Positions 45,970 to 55,038 of a stretch of DNA of 64,000 nt are shown piece by piece; the stretch's first letter is position 1, and each line of letters starts with the position of its first letter. The DNA lies in NCBI GenBank assembly GCA_938040055.1, contig CALHWY010000006.1:57082-121081 (forward strand), given 5' to 3'. The notes under the pieces are model-generated. The model searched no databases. It saw only the letters and a list, made by a program, of their open reading frames with translations, and was not told where the DNA came from. Source of the stretch: an uncultured Endomicrobiia bacterium. GTDB taxonomy: Bacteria > Elusimicrobiota > Endomicrobiia > Endomicrobiales > Endomicrobiaceae. The position numbers and the translations under genes are program-made.

Positions 45970-46470
45970 TTACCGCACAAGATCGTCCAGATCAAAGATT
46001 TCGGTATGATTTATTATTAAATCTATAATGGCTACGGTTCTTCTGCCGTAACGCCGGCCGCAGGCTTCTCCGGGATTGACAACGGTAGTTTTTCCATGAT
46101 TTTCGGCTGACAGCTTATGCGAATGTCCGCAAAGAACATAATCATATTTTCCTGACAAAACCGTAGCCGCCGTATTTAAAGGACGATGCGTCATTATAAA
46201 AAGTTTTCCGGCCGCTTTAAACTCAAAAGGCTCTTCGCTTATCATCCCGAACTCCGAAATCGCATTTTCCAAAGCGGCGCGCTCGATATCATTATTTCCG
46301 AAAACCGCTTTGAAACCGCAATTAAGCCCGGAAAACTCCTTTGCCGCAAAAGGCGAAAAAATATCTCCGCAATGCAGAACCAAATCCACATAGCGGAGAT
46401 TGAAAAATTTAACTGTTTTGCGTATGGCGGCAATATCGTTATGGGTGTCCGAAACAACACCTATCAGCAT
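45970..46470 (-). CDS. YfcE/MJ0936-type metallophosphodiesterase
   Basis: 166 residues, calcineurin-like fold with a full metal site: GVVSDTHND, LHCGDIF, VFGNNDIE, FIMTHRP, CGHSHK. Acts on phosphodiesters in vitro in related proteins; physiological substrate unclear. Starts 4 nt after the nifU-like stop, without a strong ribosome site, so coupled. Its 5' end is duplicated as a relic at 49049-49420. Confidence 0.92.
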   Translation of the reverse strand: MLIGVVSDTHNDIAAIRKTVKFFNLRYVDLVLHCGDIFSPFAAKEFSGLNCGFKAVFGNNDIERAALENAISEFGMISEEPFEFKAAGKLFIMTHRPLNTAATVLSGKYDYVLCGHSHKLSAENHGKTTVVNPGEACGRRYGRRTVAIIDLIINHTEIFDLDDLVR

Positions 46471-46474
46471 ATAT

Positions 46475-46702
46475 TCATACTGCTTTTACTTCTTTTATTT
46501 CCGGAACGGCCTTTTTTATCGCATTTGTCACGCCGTATTGCAAAGTCATAGCGGCCATCGGGCATCCGCCGCAGGCTCCGGTAAGTTTTACTTTGACTAT
46601 CCCGTCCTCGCTGACGTCTATCAGTTCGACATTTCCTCCGTCAGCCTGCAAATGAGGCCTTACGCTTTCCAGCGCCTTTTCCACTTTTTCTTTCAAAGTC
46701 AT
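46475..46702 (-). CDS. NifU C-terminal-domain Fe-S scaffold (NfuA-like)
   Basis: 75 residues: VEKALESVRPHLQADGGNVEL, TGACGGCPMAAMTLQYGVTNAIKKAVPEI. The CGGC pair binds a shared cluster between two subunits in this family, for delivery to apo-proteins. SD AGAGGA stands upstream of ATG 46702. Immediately followed by the phosphodiesterase gene. Stand-alone NifU-C proteins of this size are common. Confidence 0.95.
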   Translation of the reverse strand: MTLKEKVEKALESVRPHLQADGGNVELIDVSEDGIVKVKLTGACGGCPMAAMTLQYGVTNAIKKAVPEIKEVKAV

Positions 46703-46998
46703 AATTTTATCCTCTCTTAATTTTAAGATTTTGAAATATTATATCATAATATGTTATGAAATCAATTTATAGGATAACTCTGGACGCAGCCGGAATATCG
46801 ATATGCCGATAAATACTTAATCCGCCCGAAACTTTAATAAGAGAGCGCGGCCGGTTTTGCGGCAAAAAGATTCCGCCCGCGCGCGTTTTTAATGTCTCCG
46901 TTATTACCAAAAGCCGCATTATACACAAAAAATGCAGCCGGCCGGGAAATTTTTATGCCGGTTTCCGATATTATTTTTTATACGCGCGGCGACGGGAT

Positions 46999-48519
46999 TT
47001 ATCGTTTGCCGGCTAAAGAACTCCCGTTTCCTCCGGATTCCAATGCGGGCGCGCCGTCTGAGGACTTTTTCTTCCCGTCATAGGAATAGCCCATTCTTTT
47101 AATCGTTTTGGAGTCCGCTTTCGATATTTTGGACTCGTATATATTTGCCAGCTCCTGTGCCTTAAGAAGCATTCCGCTTTTCTCATTTTCGCCTACTATT
47201 CTTACCGCGTCTTCATGCGCGGACAAAGCTTTATTCAGATGGTTTTTAACTTCAAGAAAACAAGCCAGAAAATTCCCGAAACGGTATACCAGCTCTTCGG
47301 CAAGCTCTTTTATTTCTTCGCCTTTTTCCTGCGCGATATAATTCGTCCAGAGGCTGTCTATCATCTTTAAAGCATTTATTAAAGAAGAGCCGGAAACCAG
47401 AATGACTTTATTCTCATGCGCTTCTTTAAGAATGCCGCCGTCTTCGCTTACCGCGCAGGTGATTGCCGCTTCGGGATTTACCCACATAAGAACATATTCC
47501 ACAGGCTCCGCGGTTTCGGCAATACCCAGCTTTTTGCAAATTTTCTGCGCCGAAGTTTTGTATTTCGCCGTCCCGAGCGCTTTAACCGTTTTCTTGACGT
47601 CCGAAATATGAGCGGCAAGATATTCTTTTTTTCTGACGGGATCGACTTCGTCTATATATCCGGCATAATTGTTAAAAACGGTTTTAGCGTCTATCACTAT
47701 CATCTTATTATTGGGCAGAAGAACGATAAAATCCGGACGTTTGCCTTCGTCTTCATTATACTGCTCAAAATAGTTGACGTCCCTGCGCAGGCCGGAATCT
47801 TCAAGAAGCCTTCTTAAAGTATCTTCTCCCCAGGCGCCTCTCACGGAAGATTCGCCCCTTAAAGCATTGACGAAATCTTTAGTGATATTTTCCAGATTGG
47901 TCTTGGCCTCTATTACCGTATTAAGCTGATGCGAGAGATTGGCGCTGTCTACGGTTTGGGCTTGCCTGTGCTCTTCTATTTTCTTTCTAAAGTCCGCCAA
48001 AGCCAGATTTAACGGCGTGATGATATGATTTATTTCGGATTTATTGGTTTCTTTAAATATTGACGTTTGGCTTGCCAGTATTTTGCCAGCCAAAGCTTCA
48101 AATTCAGCTTTATAAGTCTGCAAAAGGCTGTTTTTTTCATCCGTCAGTCTGGCATTCTCTTTTTCAAGATTCGCCTGTCTTTCGTCCAGCTCGGCCTTTC
48201 TGGCGTTTAATTCCGCAAGAAGTTTCTGCCGCTCCCGGTTAGCCGCTTCAAGCGACGATATCTTGTTTTCCAATGAAACTTTATTGGCCTCCAGTTCCTG
48301 CACGCGGCCGGCCAAAGGCATGATATTCATCAGTTTGTCCGATATTTCTTCTTTTTCTTTTTGCAGCCGTTCTTTTTCTGCAAGCAGAGAGTCATAAGCG
48401 AATATTTTGTTTTGCGCCTGCGGATCCGTCTTGCCGCCTTTTGCTTTTCCAAGATAAAAAGAAACTGCGGCTATACAGGCTGACGCCGTCATCAGCGCTA
48501 TTGCAAATAAAATATCCAT
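46999..48519 (-). CDS. rmuC: RmuC-family DNA recombination protein
   Basis: 506 residues. N-terminal membrane anchor (MDILFAIALMTASACIAAVSFYLG), long coiled coil (about 45-165, LEANKVSLENKISSLEAANRE), then the RmuC nuclease-like domain: GESSVRGAWGEDTLRRLLEDSGL, YFEQYNEDEGKRPDFIVLLPNNKMIVIDAKTVFNNY, YLAAHISDVKKTVKALGTAKYKT. PDFIVLLP...VIDAKT matches the PD-(D/E)XK core. ATG 48519 is set by GGGAG; an upstream start is less likely. Lies between the intact nifU-like/yfcE-like pair and their decayed copy. Confidence 0.95.
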   Translation of the reverse strand: MDILFAIALMTASACIAAVSFYLGKAKGGKTDPQAQNKIFAYDSLLAEKERLQKEKEEISDKLMNIMPLAGRVQELEANKVSLENKISSLEAANRERQKLLAELNARKAELDERQANLEKENARLTDEKNSLLQTYKAEFEALAGKILASQTSIFKETNKSEINHIITPLNLALADFRKKIEEHRQAQTVDSANLSHQLNTVIEAKTNLENITKDFVNALRGESSVRGAWGEDTLRRLLEDSGLRRDVNYFEQYNEDEGKRPDFIVLLPNNKMIVIDAKTVFNNYAGYIDEVDPVRKKEYLAAHISDVKKTVKALGTAKYKTSAQKICKKLGIAETAEPVEYVLMWVNPEAAITCAVSEDGGILKEAHENKVILVSGSSLINALKMIDSLWTNYIAQEKGEEIKELAEELVYRFGNFLACFLEVKNHLNKALSAHEDAVRIVGENEKSGMLLKAQELANIYESKISKADSKTIKRMGYSYDGKKKSSDGAPALESGGNGSSLAGKR

Positions 48520-49048
48520 AATAATCTCCCTTTCCGCCAAGAAACGCTCTTTGCTGAAACGTCGCGCGCAAAATCAAAAGCTTTTCCGGATTTTAAACCT
48601 TTATCAAGACATAAAATTAAAAATTTTTCTCTCCGCGAAACCGATATTAAACTGCCTTGCGCATATATACGCACCAAAACCGCCGCCGGTTTTAAAAAAC
48701 CTTAAATCTTTAAAAACCGGCTTTTTGCCGCAAAACGACGCTCATAATAATCACGGCAAGCTGTTTTATCCGGACAAACCGGCTTGCCGGCGCCTGTAAA
48801 GCCGGACATTGTTTTAAGCTTTTCTTCAATATTAAAGCCGTAACAAAAAAGAAAACTTGCCTGTCTACGCGCGCATTATGCAATTTGCCGGATCAAATTC
48901 CGGCCGGGCGCGTCTTTTTTTGTAAAAGCATAAGCCCGAAAAGCGTTCCGCAGCATTTTGCGCTTCAGTTTAATACCGGATTATTTTACAAAATTCTGTT
49001 TTGATATGCTTTTTGTCTTTTTGTTTTTTCGGTTTGCGGGACAAGCCA
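48520..49048. other. Intergenic, nothing recognised
   Basis: 529 bp upstream of rmuC, leading into the decayed nifU/yfcE copy. Direct AAAACCG/CGGTTTT-like motifs occur but no gene is supported. Confidence 0.5.
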
Positions 49049-49420
49049 TATTAAGCCCGGGAAGGTTTTTTGCGGCAAAAGGCAAAAAAAATATCTCCGC
49101 AGCGCGGAACCGAATCCGCATAGCGGAGATTAAAAAACTCAACTGTTTTGCGTATGGCTGCGATATCATCATGAGTGTCCGAAACGACATCCGTCAGCAT
49201 TTCATACTGCTTTTGCTTCTTTTATTTCGGGAACGGCCTTTTTTATGGCAGTCAGGCCGTACAGCAAGGACGCAAGCGGATATAAGTCCTTTGCTGCGGA
49301 TTCCGGCAAACTTGATGCTTTCAATCCCGTCTTCGCTCCCGTTTGCCCTGCCGGCATTTTCTGCCGTCCGCCCCGAATGAGAACCGGCGCGTCTGAGGCT
49401 TTATTTCAACATTTTTAAAT
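49049..49420 (-). pseudogene. Decayed copy of the nifU-like gene and the first third of the yfcE-like gene
   Basis: Aligns with 46320-46700: both share ATTAAGCCCGG, AATATCTCCGCA, ATAGCGGAGATT, AACTGTTTTGCGTATGGC, GTGTCCGAAAC, TTCTTTTATTTC and GGAACGGCCTTTTTTAT in the same order and orientation. The match fades through the nifU part (TCTTCGCT, GTCCGCC remain). Many substitutions and indels destroy both frames. The yfcE part stops after the first metal motifs. Confidence 0.8.
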
Positions 49421-49508
49421 ACCTTTTATTTCCCGCCGCGCGTTCATATTAAGAAGTTTTTTCCGGACACGCATTATCTTGCCAATATTAATCCGGATTT
49501 TTTATTGT

Positions 49509-49999
49509 CTATTTATGGATCCGCTCCGCTGAAGAAAGATATTTTGCTATAAGATTTATCAGTTTGGCGCTGTTTTCATCGGTGTTTAAAACTGCCCGGT
49601 CCCCGTAACCGCAAAGCATTACTGACTCCCCCGACTGCGTAAATGCCGAAACTTTATAGCTGCCCATATCGTAAGCGCAATGCTTTTCTGCAAGCTTCGT
49701 TTTATCGATTAAAGCAATAAGCTCTTTTATCCCGCTTAAATCTTTTTGAGAAACCTTCTTTGCCGTAAGACTGTATTCAATTTCAGACATCCCGCCGTCA
49801 CCGGATTGAGCCTCAAATATACTTCCGTCATCACATATAATTTCGCCTTTATATTGGAAATCCTAAGCATAGTTGACATAAGAACTTTCCGCGATTATTT
49901 TTTTACCGGGAATGCCGGAGAAAAAGCCAAAAACATAAAACCGAAACCCAGAGCTTTCGCGATATTCGCCTTTTTTGCTTTATTTAATTTCTTTTTCAT
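49509..49999 (-). pseudogene. Broken gene for a small exported protein (frameshift and amber stop)
   Basis: ATG 49999 with AGGA upstream starts MKKKLNKAKKANIAKALG, then a hydrophobic span GFMFLAFSPAF (signal peptide), then a stop caused by an A7 run near 49907. In the next frame it continues IIAESSYVNYA, a TAG, then DFQYKGEIICDDGSIFEAQ and on without a break into a 93-residue frame from ATG 49790 (MSEIEYSLTAKKVSQ...) to the end. No family is known. Either a pseudogene, or the 93-residue part alone is still made. Confidence 0.6.
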
Positions 50000-50050
50000 T
50001 TTATTAATTTCCTATCATCACTGATACATCGGCGTTTATAAACCGGAAAC

Positions 50051-50124
50051 CGCGCCCAAGAGGAGTCGAACCTCTAACCTTTTGATTCGTAGTCAAACGC
50101 TCTATCCGGTTGAGCTATGGGCGC
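50051..50124 (-). tRNA. tRNA-Arg (ACG)
   Basis: 74-nt cloverleaf: acceptor GCGCCCA/TGGGCGC, discriminator G, D-arm TAGCTCAACCGGATAGAGC, anticodon loop CTACGAA giving ACG (inosine-34 expected), T-arm GAGGTTCGACTCCTC. CCA not encoded. Confidence 0.95.
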
Positions 50125-50529
50125 ATAAACTGGGTTTTTAAAAAAGTTTTTTCAAAGGCAGCATATTAAAGATCCCGCGACGGAATTTTCAATGCCGGGA
50201 ACCCTGCATATCGCGGACTTTGCCGGCCGAATGAGGATTGGTTCGGCAGGGACAAAAAATTTACCGCGCTTTCCGGCGGTCAACCCTCCGAAATAAAAGA
50301 AGCCGGCGTTTTGCAAAAACAAAAATTATCATGCTATCCGCAACGGAACTTTATTTAAACAAAAACATACGCGCAAAAAAAAATAAAAGTTAAAACCTTT
50401 TGACATACGGAAAGGAATTGTCAGGATGAGCCGTCCGTCCAACTGTCAGGCTGTTCCGTCCGCCGATGGGTTATTTTATTCGATTTTATGCCGATTGTCA
50501 AACGGCGGGCATCCGAAAAAACCTGCTTT
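50125..50529. other. Intergenic, nothing recognised
   Basis: 405 bp between tRNA-Arg and the fmdB-like gene. Near 50430-50465 GACGGACGG-like short repeats occur; no gene is supported. Confidence 0.5.
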
Positions 50530-50751
50530 TCAGCGGTGGCAGCAGCCTCCGGAGCATTTATGTTTGCTTTCCGGGCGGCAGGCATCATAATTTGAACAGC
50601 CTGAACCGGAAGAGGAAGCCGCAAAAGCCGAAACCTGTTTTTCCACTTCGGTTCCGGCGCATTCGGGACATTTTATTTCTTCTTTTGCGCCAAGCACTAC
50701 AGTCTCAAATTTCTTTTTACATTTTTTACACATAAATTCGAAAATCGGCAT
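50530..50751 (-). CDS. FmdB-family zinc-ribbon protein
   Basis: 73 residues: MPIFEFMCKKCKKKFE and IKCPECAGTEVEKQ give two CxxC knuckles of the FmdB/CxxC_CXXC_SSSS ribbon; the tail is Ser/Gly/Cys-rich (SSSGSGCSN, KHKCSGGCCHR) with extra cysteines typical of the family. SD AAAGGA before ATG. Putative regulatory or metal-binding role, unproven. Confidence 0.9.
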   Translation of the reverse strand: MPIFEFMCKKCKKKFETVVLGAKEEIKCPECAGTEVEKQVSAFAASSSGSGCSNYDACRPESKHKCSGGCCHR

Positions 50752-50963
50752 ATTCTTTTCCTTTTTTTTAATTTAAGAACTTGTTTTTCTAGGGCGCAAA
50801 GCCTTCTTTTTCATAAAACCGAACGGCGGCGGTTTTAATGCGGAAGGCTTTTATTCTTCCGTTTTTTATCCCGGCAAGGGTTTTAAAATTTTTTTGTTTT
50901 TCCCGCCCTTACGGCTTTTCCAAAAGGCCGGGACAACTCCCCGCTCTGCCCTGGCGCCGGCTG

Positions 50964-52700
50964 TCAATCTTTTTTTCTGCCATATTTGCCGGTTTTGCCC
51001 TGTCTGCCGGAACCGTGTGAATATCCCTGAAAACGCGCCTGTCCGCGGCCGTCCGGACCGTAATTTTTTCTTTTTCCCGCGGCATTTCTGTCAGCCGCGC
51101 CGGGCTCTTTTGCCGGCTCCACGAAAACCGCTTTGCCTTTTATATTGCTTGAACTTAAGGCATTGATAACATTTTCGGCATGCTCGTCAGGCACTTCGAC
51201 AAAAGAAAAAGACTCGAGGATCTTGATATTCCCTATCATCTCTCCGGGAAGCCCCGTTTCTCCGGCGATAGCGCCGACAAAATCTCCGGCCCTCACGCCG
51301 TCTTTTTTGCCTATGCTTATAAAAAGCCTGGTCATGCCATAACCTCTGGCGCCGGTATTGGAGTATCCTTTTTTCGCAAATATATCCTCTTTCTGCTCCT
51401 GCTCTTTTTTTTCATTGTCGAAAAACATTTTTAAAAGAGCGGCGGCAACGTCCAGAGAGGTTATATCGTCCGATATGAGAGATTCGACCGTCTGCACGTA
51501 TTTTTCCGCGCCTTTATCTTTAAGGATTTCTTTGACTTTTTCAAGCAGCATCGTGGTTTTGATGTTTTCAACGTCTTCAAGCGACGGAACGCTCACTCTT
51601 TTGATATTGACTTTGGTGTATCTTTGTATGTCGCGCAGCTTGTAAATATCTTTGCCGGAAACAAAAGTATAAGCCTTTCCGGTTCTTCCCGCCCTGCCGG
51701 TTCTTCCGATTCTGTGCACATAATCTTCGTCGTCTTTGGGAACGTCAAAATTAAAAACCATGTCTATGTCATCGACGTCAATGCCTCTTGCGGCGACGTC
51801 GGTCGCTATAAGCAGCTCGATAGAGCCGCTTCTGAATTTAGCCATAACTCTGTCTCTTTGCGACTGATTCATATCCCCGTGAAGAGCGTCCGCGGAATAG
51901 CCGCGCGCCTGCAGCGAAGAGACAACTTCGTCGACTTTCTTCTTGGTATTGCAAAACACAAGAGAAAGTTTCGGGTCGTACATATCAAGACATCTCGAAA
52001 GAGCTTCAAGCTTTTGATGTTCGCGTATGTCGAAATAATACTGCTCTATCAAAGGAACCGTCAGTTTCTCGCTGACGACTTTTATCATTTCGGGGCGATG
52101 CTGGTATTTTTTCGTAAGAAACATAAACTCTTTAGGCATAGTCGCGGAAAAAAACACCGTCTGCCTTTCTTCAGGAAGACTTTTAAGAATAAGCTCTATA
52201 TCGTCGCGGAAGCCCATGTCAAGCATTTCGTCGGCTTCGTCAAGAACTACCGTCGAGGCGTTTTCCAGCTTTAACGTTCTTCTTTCAAGATGGTCAATGA
52301 CTCTTCCGGGCGTGCCTACGACTATCTGGGCGCCTTTCGACAAAGCCATCATCTGCCTTTGTATGGGCTGCCCGCCGTACACGGGCACTATATTTATTCC
52401 TCTTTTATATTTTGAAAAAAGCTTGAGCTCTTCGCAAACCTGTATGGCAAGCTCCCTTGTGGGGCAAAGGATTATGGCCTGCACGTTTTTATTTTTCGCA
52501 TCCACCTTTTCAAGCAGCGGAATTCCGAAAGCCGCCGTTTTTCCTGTGCCGGTCTGCGCCTGCCCGATAAGATCGCCTCCCGCCATCATAACGGGTATCG
52601 CCAGCGACTGAATCGGCGTAGCTTCTTCAAAACCGAGATCTTCCACCGCTTTAAGTATTTCGTTTGACAGATTTAATTCGTTAAATTTTAATGTTTTCAT
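50964..52700 (-). CDS. deaD: DEAD-box RNA helicase, DeaD/CsdA type
   Basis: 578 residues. Q motif EEATPIQS, motif I AQTGTGKTAAFG, Ia PTRELAIQV, GTPGR, DEAD, SAT, and C-terminal RGIDVDD and HRIGRTGRAGRTG. Residues about 470-545 form a DbpA/CsdA-type RNA-binding domain (TRLFISIGKKDGVRAGDFVGAIAGETGLPGEMIGNI), followed by an Arg/Gly/Lys-rich tail (YGPDGRGQARFQGYSHGSGRQ). Likely acts in ribosome assembly and cold RNA remodelling. Confidence 0.95.
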   Translation of the reverse strand: MKTLKFNELNLSNEILKAVEDLGFEEATPIQSLAIPVMMAGGDLIGQAQTGTGKTAAFGIPLLEKVDAKNKNVQAIILCPTRELAIQVCEELKLFSKYKRGINIVPVYGGQPIQRQMMALSKGAQIVVGTPGRVIDHLERRTLKLENASTVVLDEADEMLDMGFRDDIELILKSLPEERQTVFFSATMPKEFMFLTKKYQHRPEMIKVVSEKLTVPLIEQYYFDIREHQKLEALSRCLDMYDPKLSLVFCNTKKKVDEVVSSLQARGYSADALHGDMNQSQRDRVMAKFRSGSIELLIATDVAARGIDVDDIDMVFNFDVPKDDEDYVHRIGRTGRAGRTGKAYTFVSGKDIYKLRDIQRYTKVNIKRVSVPSLEDVENIKTTMLLEKVKEILKDKGAEKYVQTVESLISDDITSLDVAAALLKMFFDNEKKEQEQKEDIFAKKGYSNTGARGYGMTRLFISIGKKDGVRAGDFVGAIAGETGLPGEMIGNIKILESFSFVEVPDEHAENVINALSSSNIKGKAVFVEPAKEPGAADRNAAGKRKNYGPDGRGQARFQGYSHGSGRQGKTGKYGRKKD

Positions 52701-52832
52701 GAAGCCGCGCTTCCCTCTCTGTGCTTTTATTTTTATTCCGTCTCAGCCCGAACGCTTAAAAAACCGTGCTTGAGCGCATTTTTCAAAAACCGCCGCGGCG
52801 AAATTCCGGCCGGCAAGCGGCAGAAAAAAAGT

Positions 52833-53306
52833 TTATTTTTGCGACAATAGCGCTTCTATTTCTCTTATGTCCGCGTCCGTATCGGCGCAGCCGTCTTTTG
52901 TAAGCGGAACATACTGGACGGCTATGCCGGTTCCCTTGAAAAGATTAAAGCCGAGTTCCCCTTCATAGTAGCAGGCAACGCCCAGAACGGCTCCGGGCTT
53001 ATGCTTTTCGGTAAGTTTTGCAAGAGTTCTTCCGCCTTTAACGATAAACACGCCCATATAACCAAGTTCTTTTGCACGCCCGCTTATTTTGCCTATGGTG
53101 CAGCCGCCGCATTCGGCGCAGATATAGTAACCGTCTTTTTCTTCGGACGCGCAAACGGAGGTATTGCGCATACAGTGCGGGACAAAAACAATACGTTTGT
53201 CAAAAGGAATTGAGGCGAACTTCTTTTGTTGGGATTTGTTTTGTTTCTCCGTAAAGGCTTTATAGATTTGTTCTTTGCTTTTTTCAGGCAGCTTACATAA
53301 TTTCAT
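52833..53306 (-). CDS. DUF116-family cysteine-rich protein
   Basis: 157 residues matching DUF116: VFVPHCMRNTSVCAS, GYYICAECGGCTIGKI, AKELGYMGVFIVKGGRTL, KPGAVLGVACYYEGELGF. Five or six cysteines probably bind zinc or an Fe-S cluster. Function unknown in the family. TTGATT and TATAAA 17 nt apart (53315-53343) put the transcript start almost at the ATG, and no ribosome site exists, so the mRNA may be leaderless. Its 5' half and promoter are copied at 54634-54866. Confidence 0.88.
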   Translation of the reverse strand: MKLCKLPEKSKEQIYKAFTEKQNKSQQKKFASIPFDKRIVFVPHCMRNTSVCASEEKDGYYICAECGGCTIGKISGRAKELGYMGVFIVKGGRTLAKLTEKHKPGAVLGVACYYEGELGFNLFKGTGIAVQYVPLTKDGCADTDADIREIEALLSQK

Positions 53307-53314
53307 AGACTGTA

Positions 53315-53343
53315 TTTATATCATAAAGCAATTGAAAAATCAA
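53315..53343 (-). promoter_or_regulatory. Promoter of the DUF116 gene, likely leaderless mRNA
   Basis: TTGATT (53338-53343), 17-nt spacer, TATAAA (53315-53320) on the minus strand; a start 7 nt on falls at about 53308 beside ATG 53306. Confidence 0.5.
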
Positions 53344-53812
53344 ACAAAACCCGCTGCCGCAACAATTTTTGTCCGCATGTATACAAGTTTTAAGTTTTTT
53401 TAAATTTTCAATTTCCGCAAACAGCGCGGAGAAATTGCAATTTTTTATATTTTTTTGAGGATTTTCCGGTTTTTCTTTTTTTCGGGCGGCAAACAGACAT
53501 TTGCAAGAGAGAGCAATAACGGCGAACTTTTATTAATACGGTTTAATCCGGCGACGAAAAAGAACTTCCGTGTCGGGTAAAAGATTTTTTTTGATAAAAA
53601 ACGCAGACTACGCAAAAAAAGCTTAAAAAAGCACAAATTTGTTCCCGCGCGGTATTGTTGCAGAGCGGATATTTACCGCAAAGAAACAGCCTTTTGCAAA
53701 AAGCGCGTCCGGACAGACAAAGTCCGGACAAAAACATAATATTTGTCCGGAACCGGATATAGTCATCCGGTTCCGGCGCGCACAAACTTTTTGCCTGCGA
53801 TTCTTTTCTTTT
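53344..53812. other. Intergenic, nothing recognised
   Basis: About 470 bp between the DUF116 promoter and the OMP gene end. Contains a GTCCGGA-rich patch near 53708-53770 (CGTCCGGAC, AGTCCGGAC, TGTCCGGAAC) but no gene. Confidence 0.5.
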
Positions 53813-54481
53813 TTATATAAAAAATTTGTATCCGATTTTCAAAATTACACAGCTATAGTCCAAATCAAAATCCGACGATGTGTGCGTGACAAAATTTCTA
53901 TATTTTGATGAATTCGAAAAACATTCATAAGATAATTCGCTTGTAAATCCTCCCGCAAAATCATAGCCTAAACCAAAAGCATAATACAATCCTCCGGATT
54001 GCTTTTCCAAAATCTCCGTACCAAGCAAAGCAAATCCCTCTAAAGCAACGCAGTTCTCTTCATAATAGATTCCGTAGCCGAGATTTGTCTTTATAAACAA
54101 TTGACCGCCTTTTTTATCCTGAAAAGGCGATACTTGCAAACTTGCGTATACGGGTAAAGTTTTTAAGTTAATCATAAAATCTTCTTCCGTTTTCCTGGAG
54201 TGAAGTTTTATATTATTTGCAAACATATACTGCACTCCCGCTCCGACTTGCACCATTTTAAACAAAGGATACATATATTCGGAGCCTAAAATATAAGAAA
54301 TCCCCCCGCTTTCTCCTTTCAGCTCAATATTTTCAGCCGAACCGCCGCATTTGGGGTCGGAAGAAAAACCATAAAAACCCAACCCGGTTTTTACGGTCAC
54401 CGTTCCTTTTGCGAAAGCGTTTGCGCCGCAGAAAGAAAAAAGCGCAACTACGGAAAACAAAACAAGACAGAATTTTTTCAT
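53813..54481 (-). CDS. Outer-membrane beta-barrel protein
   Basis: 222 residues; signal peptide to about residue 24 (FCLVLFSVVALFSFCGANAFA). Strand-like segments with alternating pattern throughout (VTVKTGLGFYGFS, ISYILGSEYMYPLF, VQVGAGVQYMFAN, LPVYASLQVSPF, GLYYAFGLGYDFAG, FTSELSYECFS), and it ends in CVILKIGYKFFI, a typical barrel-closing strand with aromatic end. SD AAGGAG before ATG 54481. Sits between the DUF116 gene and that gene's decayed 5' copy. Confidence 0.85.
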   Translation of the reverse strand: MKKFCLVLFSVVALFSFCGANAFAKGTVTVKTGLGFYGFSSDPKCGGSAENIELKGESGGISYILGSEYMYPLFKMVQVGAGVQYMFANNIKLHSRKTEEDFMINLKTLPVYASLQVSPFQDKKGGQLFIKTNLGYGIYYEENCVALEGFALLGTEILEKQSGGLYYAFGLGYDFAGGFTSELSYECFSNSSKYRNFVTHTSSDFDLDYSCVILKIGYKFFI

Positions 54482-54633
54482 CTTTTTTTCTCCTTTTTAA
54501 ATTATCTTCATTCCACCGCATGAATGAAAGATTTTATTGCATATACAAAAAATATTTTAATACCCGGGTATTATTTTATCACAAAACAAATGCAAATCAA
54601 AATACTTTTTTGCGCAACAGCCCAGCTATATAC

Positions 54634-54866
54634 CGCATCCGGCGCAGATATAGTAACCGTCTTTTTCTTCGGACGCGCAAACGAAGGTATTGCGCATACA
54701 GTGCGGGACAAAAACAATATGTTTGTCAAAAGAAAGTGAGGCGAACTTCTTTTGCCGGGATTTGTTTTGTTTTTACGTAAAGGCTTTATAGATTTGTTAT
54801 TTGCTTTTTTAGGGATTTTGCACAATTTTATACTTTGTATTTGTATCATATAAATTGAAAAATCAA
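54634..54866 (-). pseudogene. Decayed duplicate of the 5' half and promoter of the DUF116 gene
   Basis: Near-identical, collinear and same strand as 53112-53344: shared blocks include GGCGCAGATATAGTAACCG, TCTTTTTCTTCGGACGCG, TTGCGCATACAGTGCGGGA, AAGGCTTTATAGATTTG and TTGAAAAATCAAA. Small indels shift the frame, and the copy ends after about the CxxC region. Not functional. Confidence 0.9.
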
Positions 54867-55038
54867 AAAAAGAGTTTAAGAAACAAAAAGCCGGCCCGTG
54901 CGCCTATAAAAACAAAAGAAGCGTCCGGAACGCCGCTTTTGCGCGTGAAAAATTCATAGACCGGCATTTTATAATAGTGTATAATCCGGTTTATTGAGGC
55001 ATTGCAATAAATAGGATTTTGTTTTCGTTTATGAAAAT

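Noticed and set aside
49049..49420. Functional second nifU-like or yfcE-like gene
   Set aside because: Frames are interrupted repeatedly and the yfcE part lacks most metal-binding motifs.
44700..49870. TAG as a sense codon (pyrrolysine or amber recoding), since two broken genes each contain an in-frame TAG
   Set aside because: Intact genes end with TAG (pilin at 5236, accC at 12389), both TAG-bearing genes also carry frameshifts, and no pyl gene is seen.
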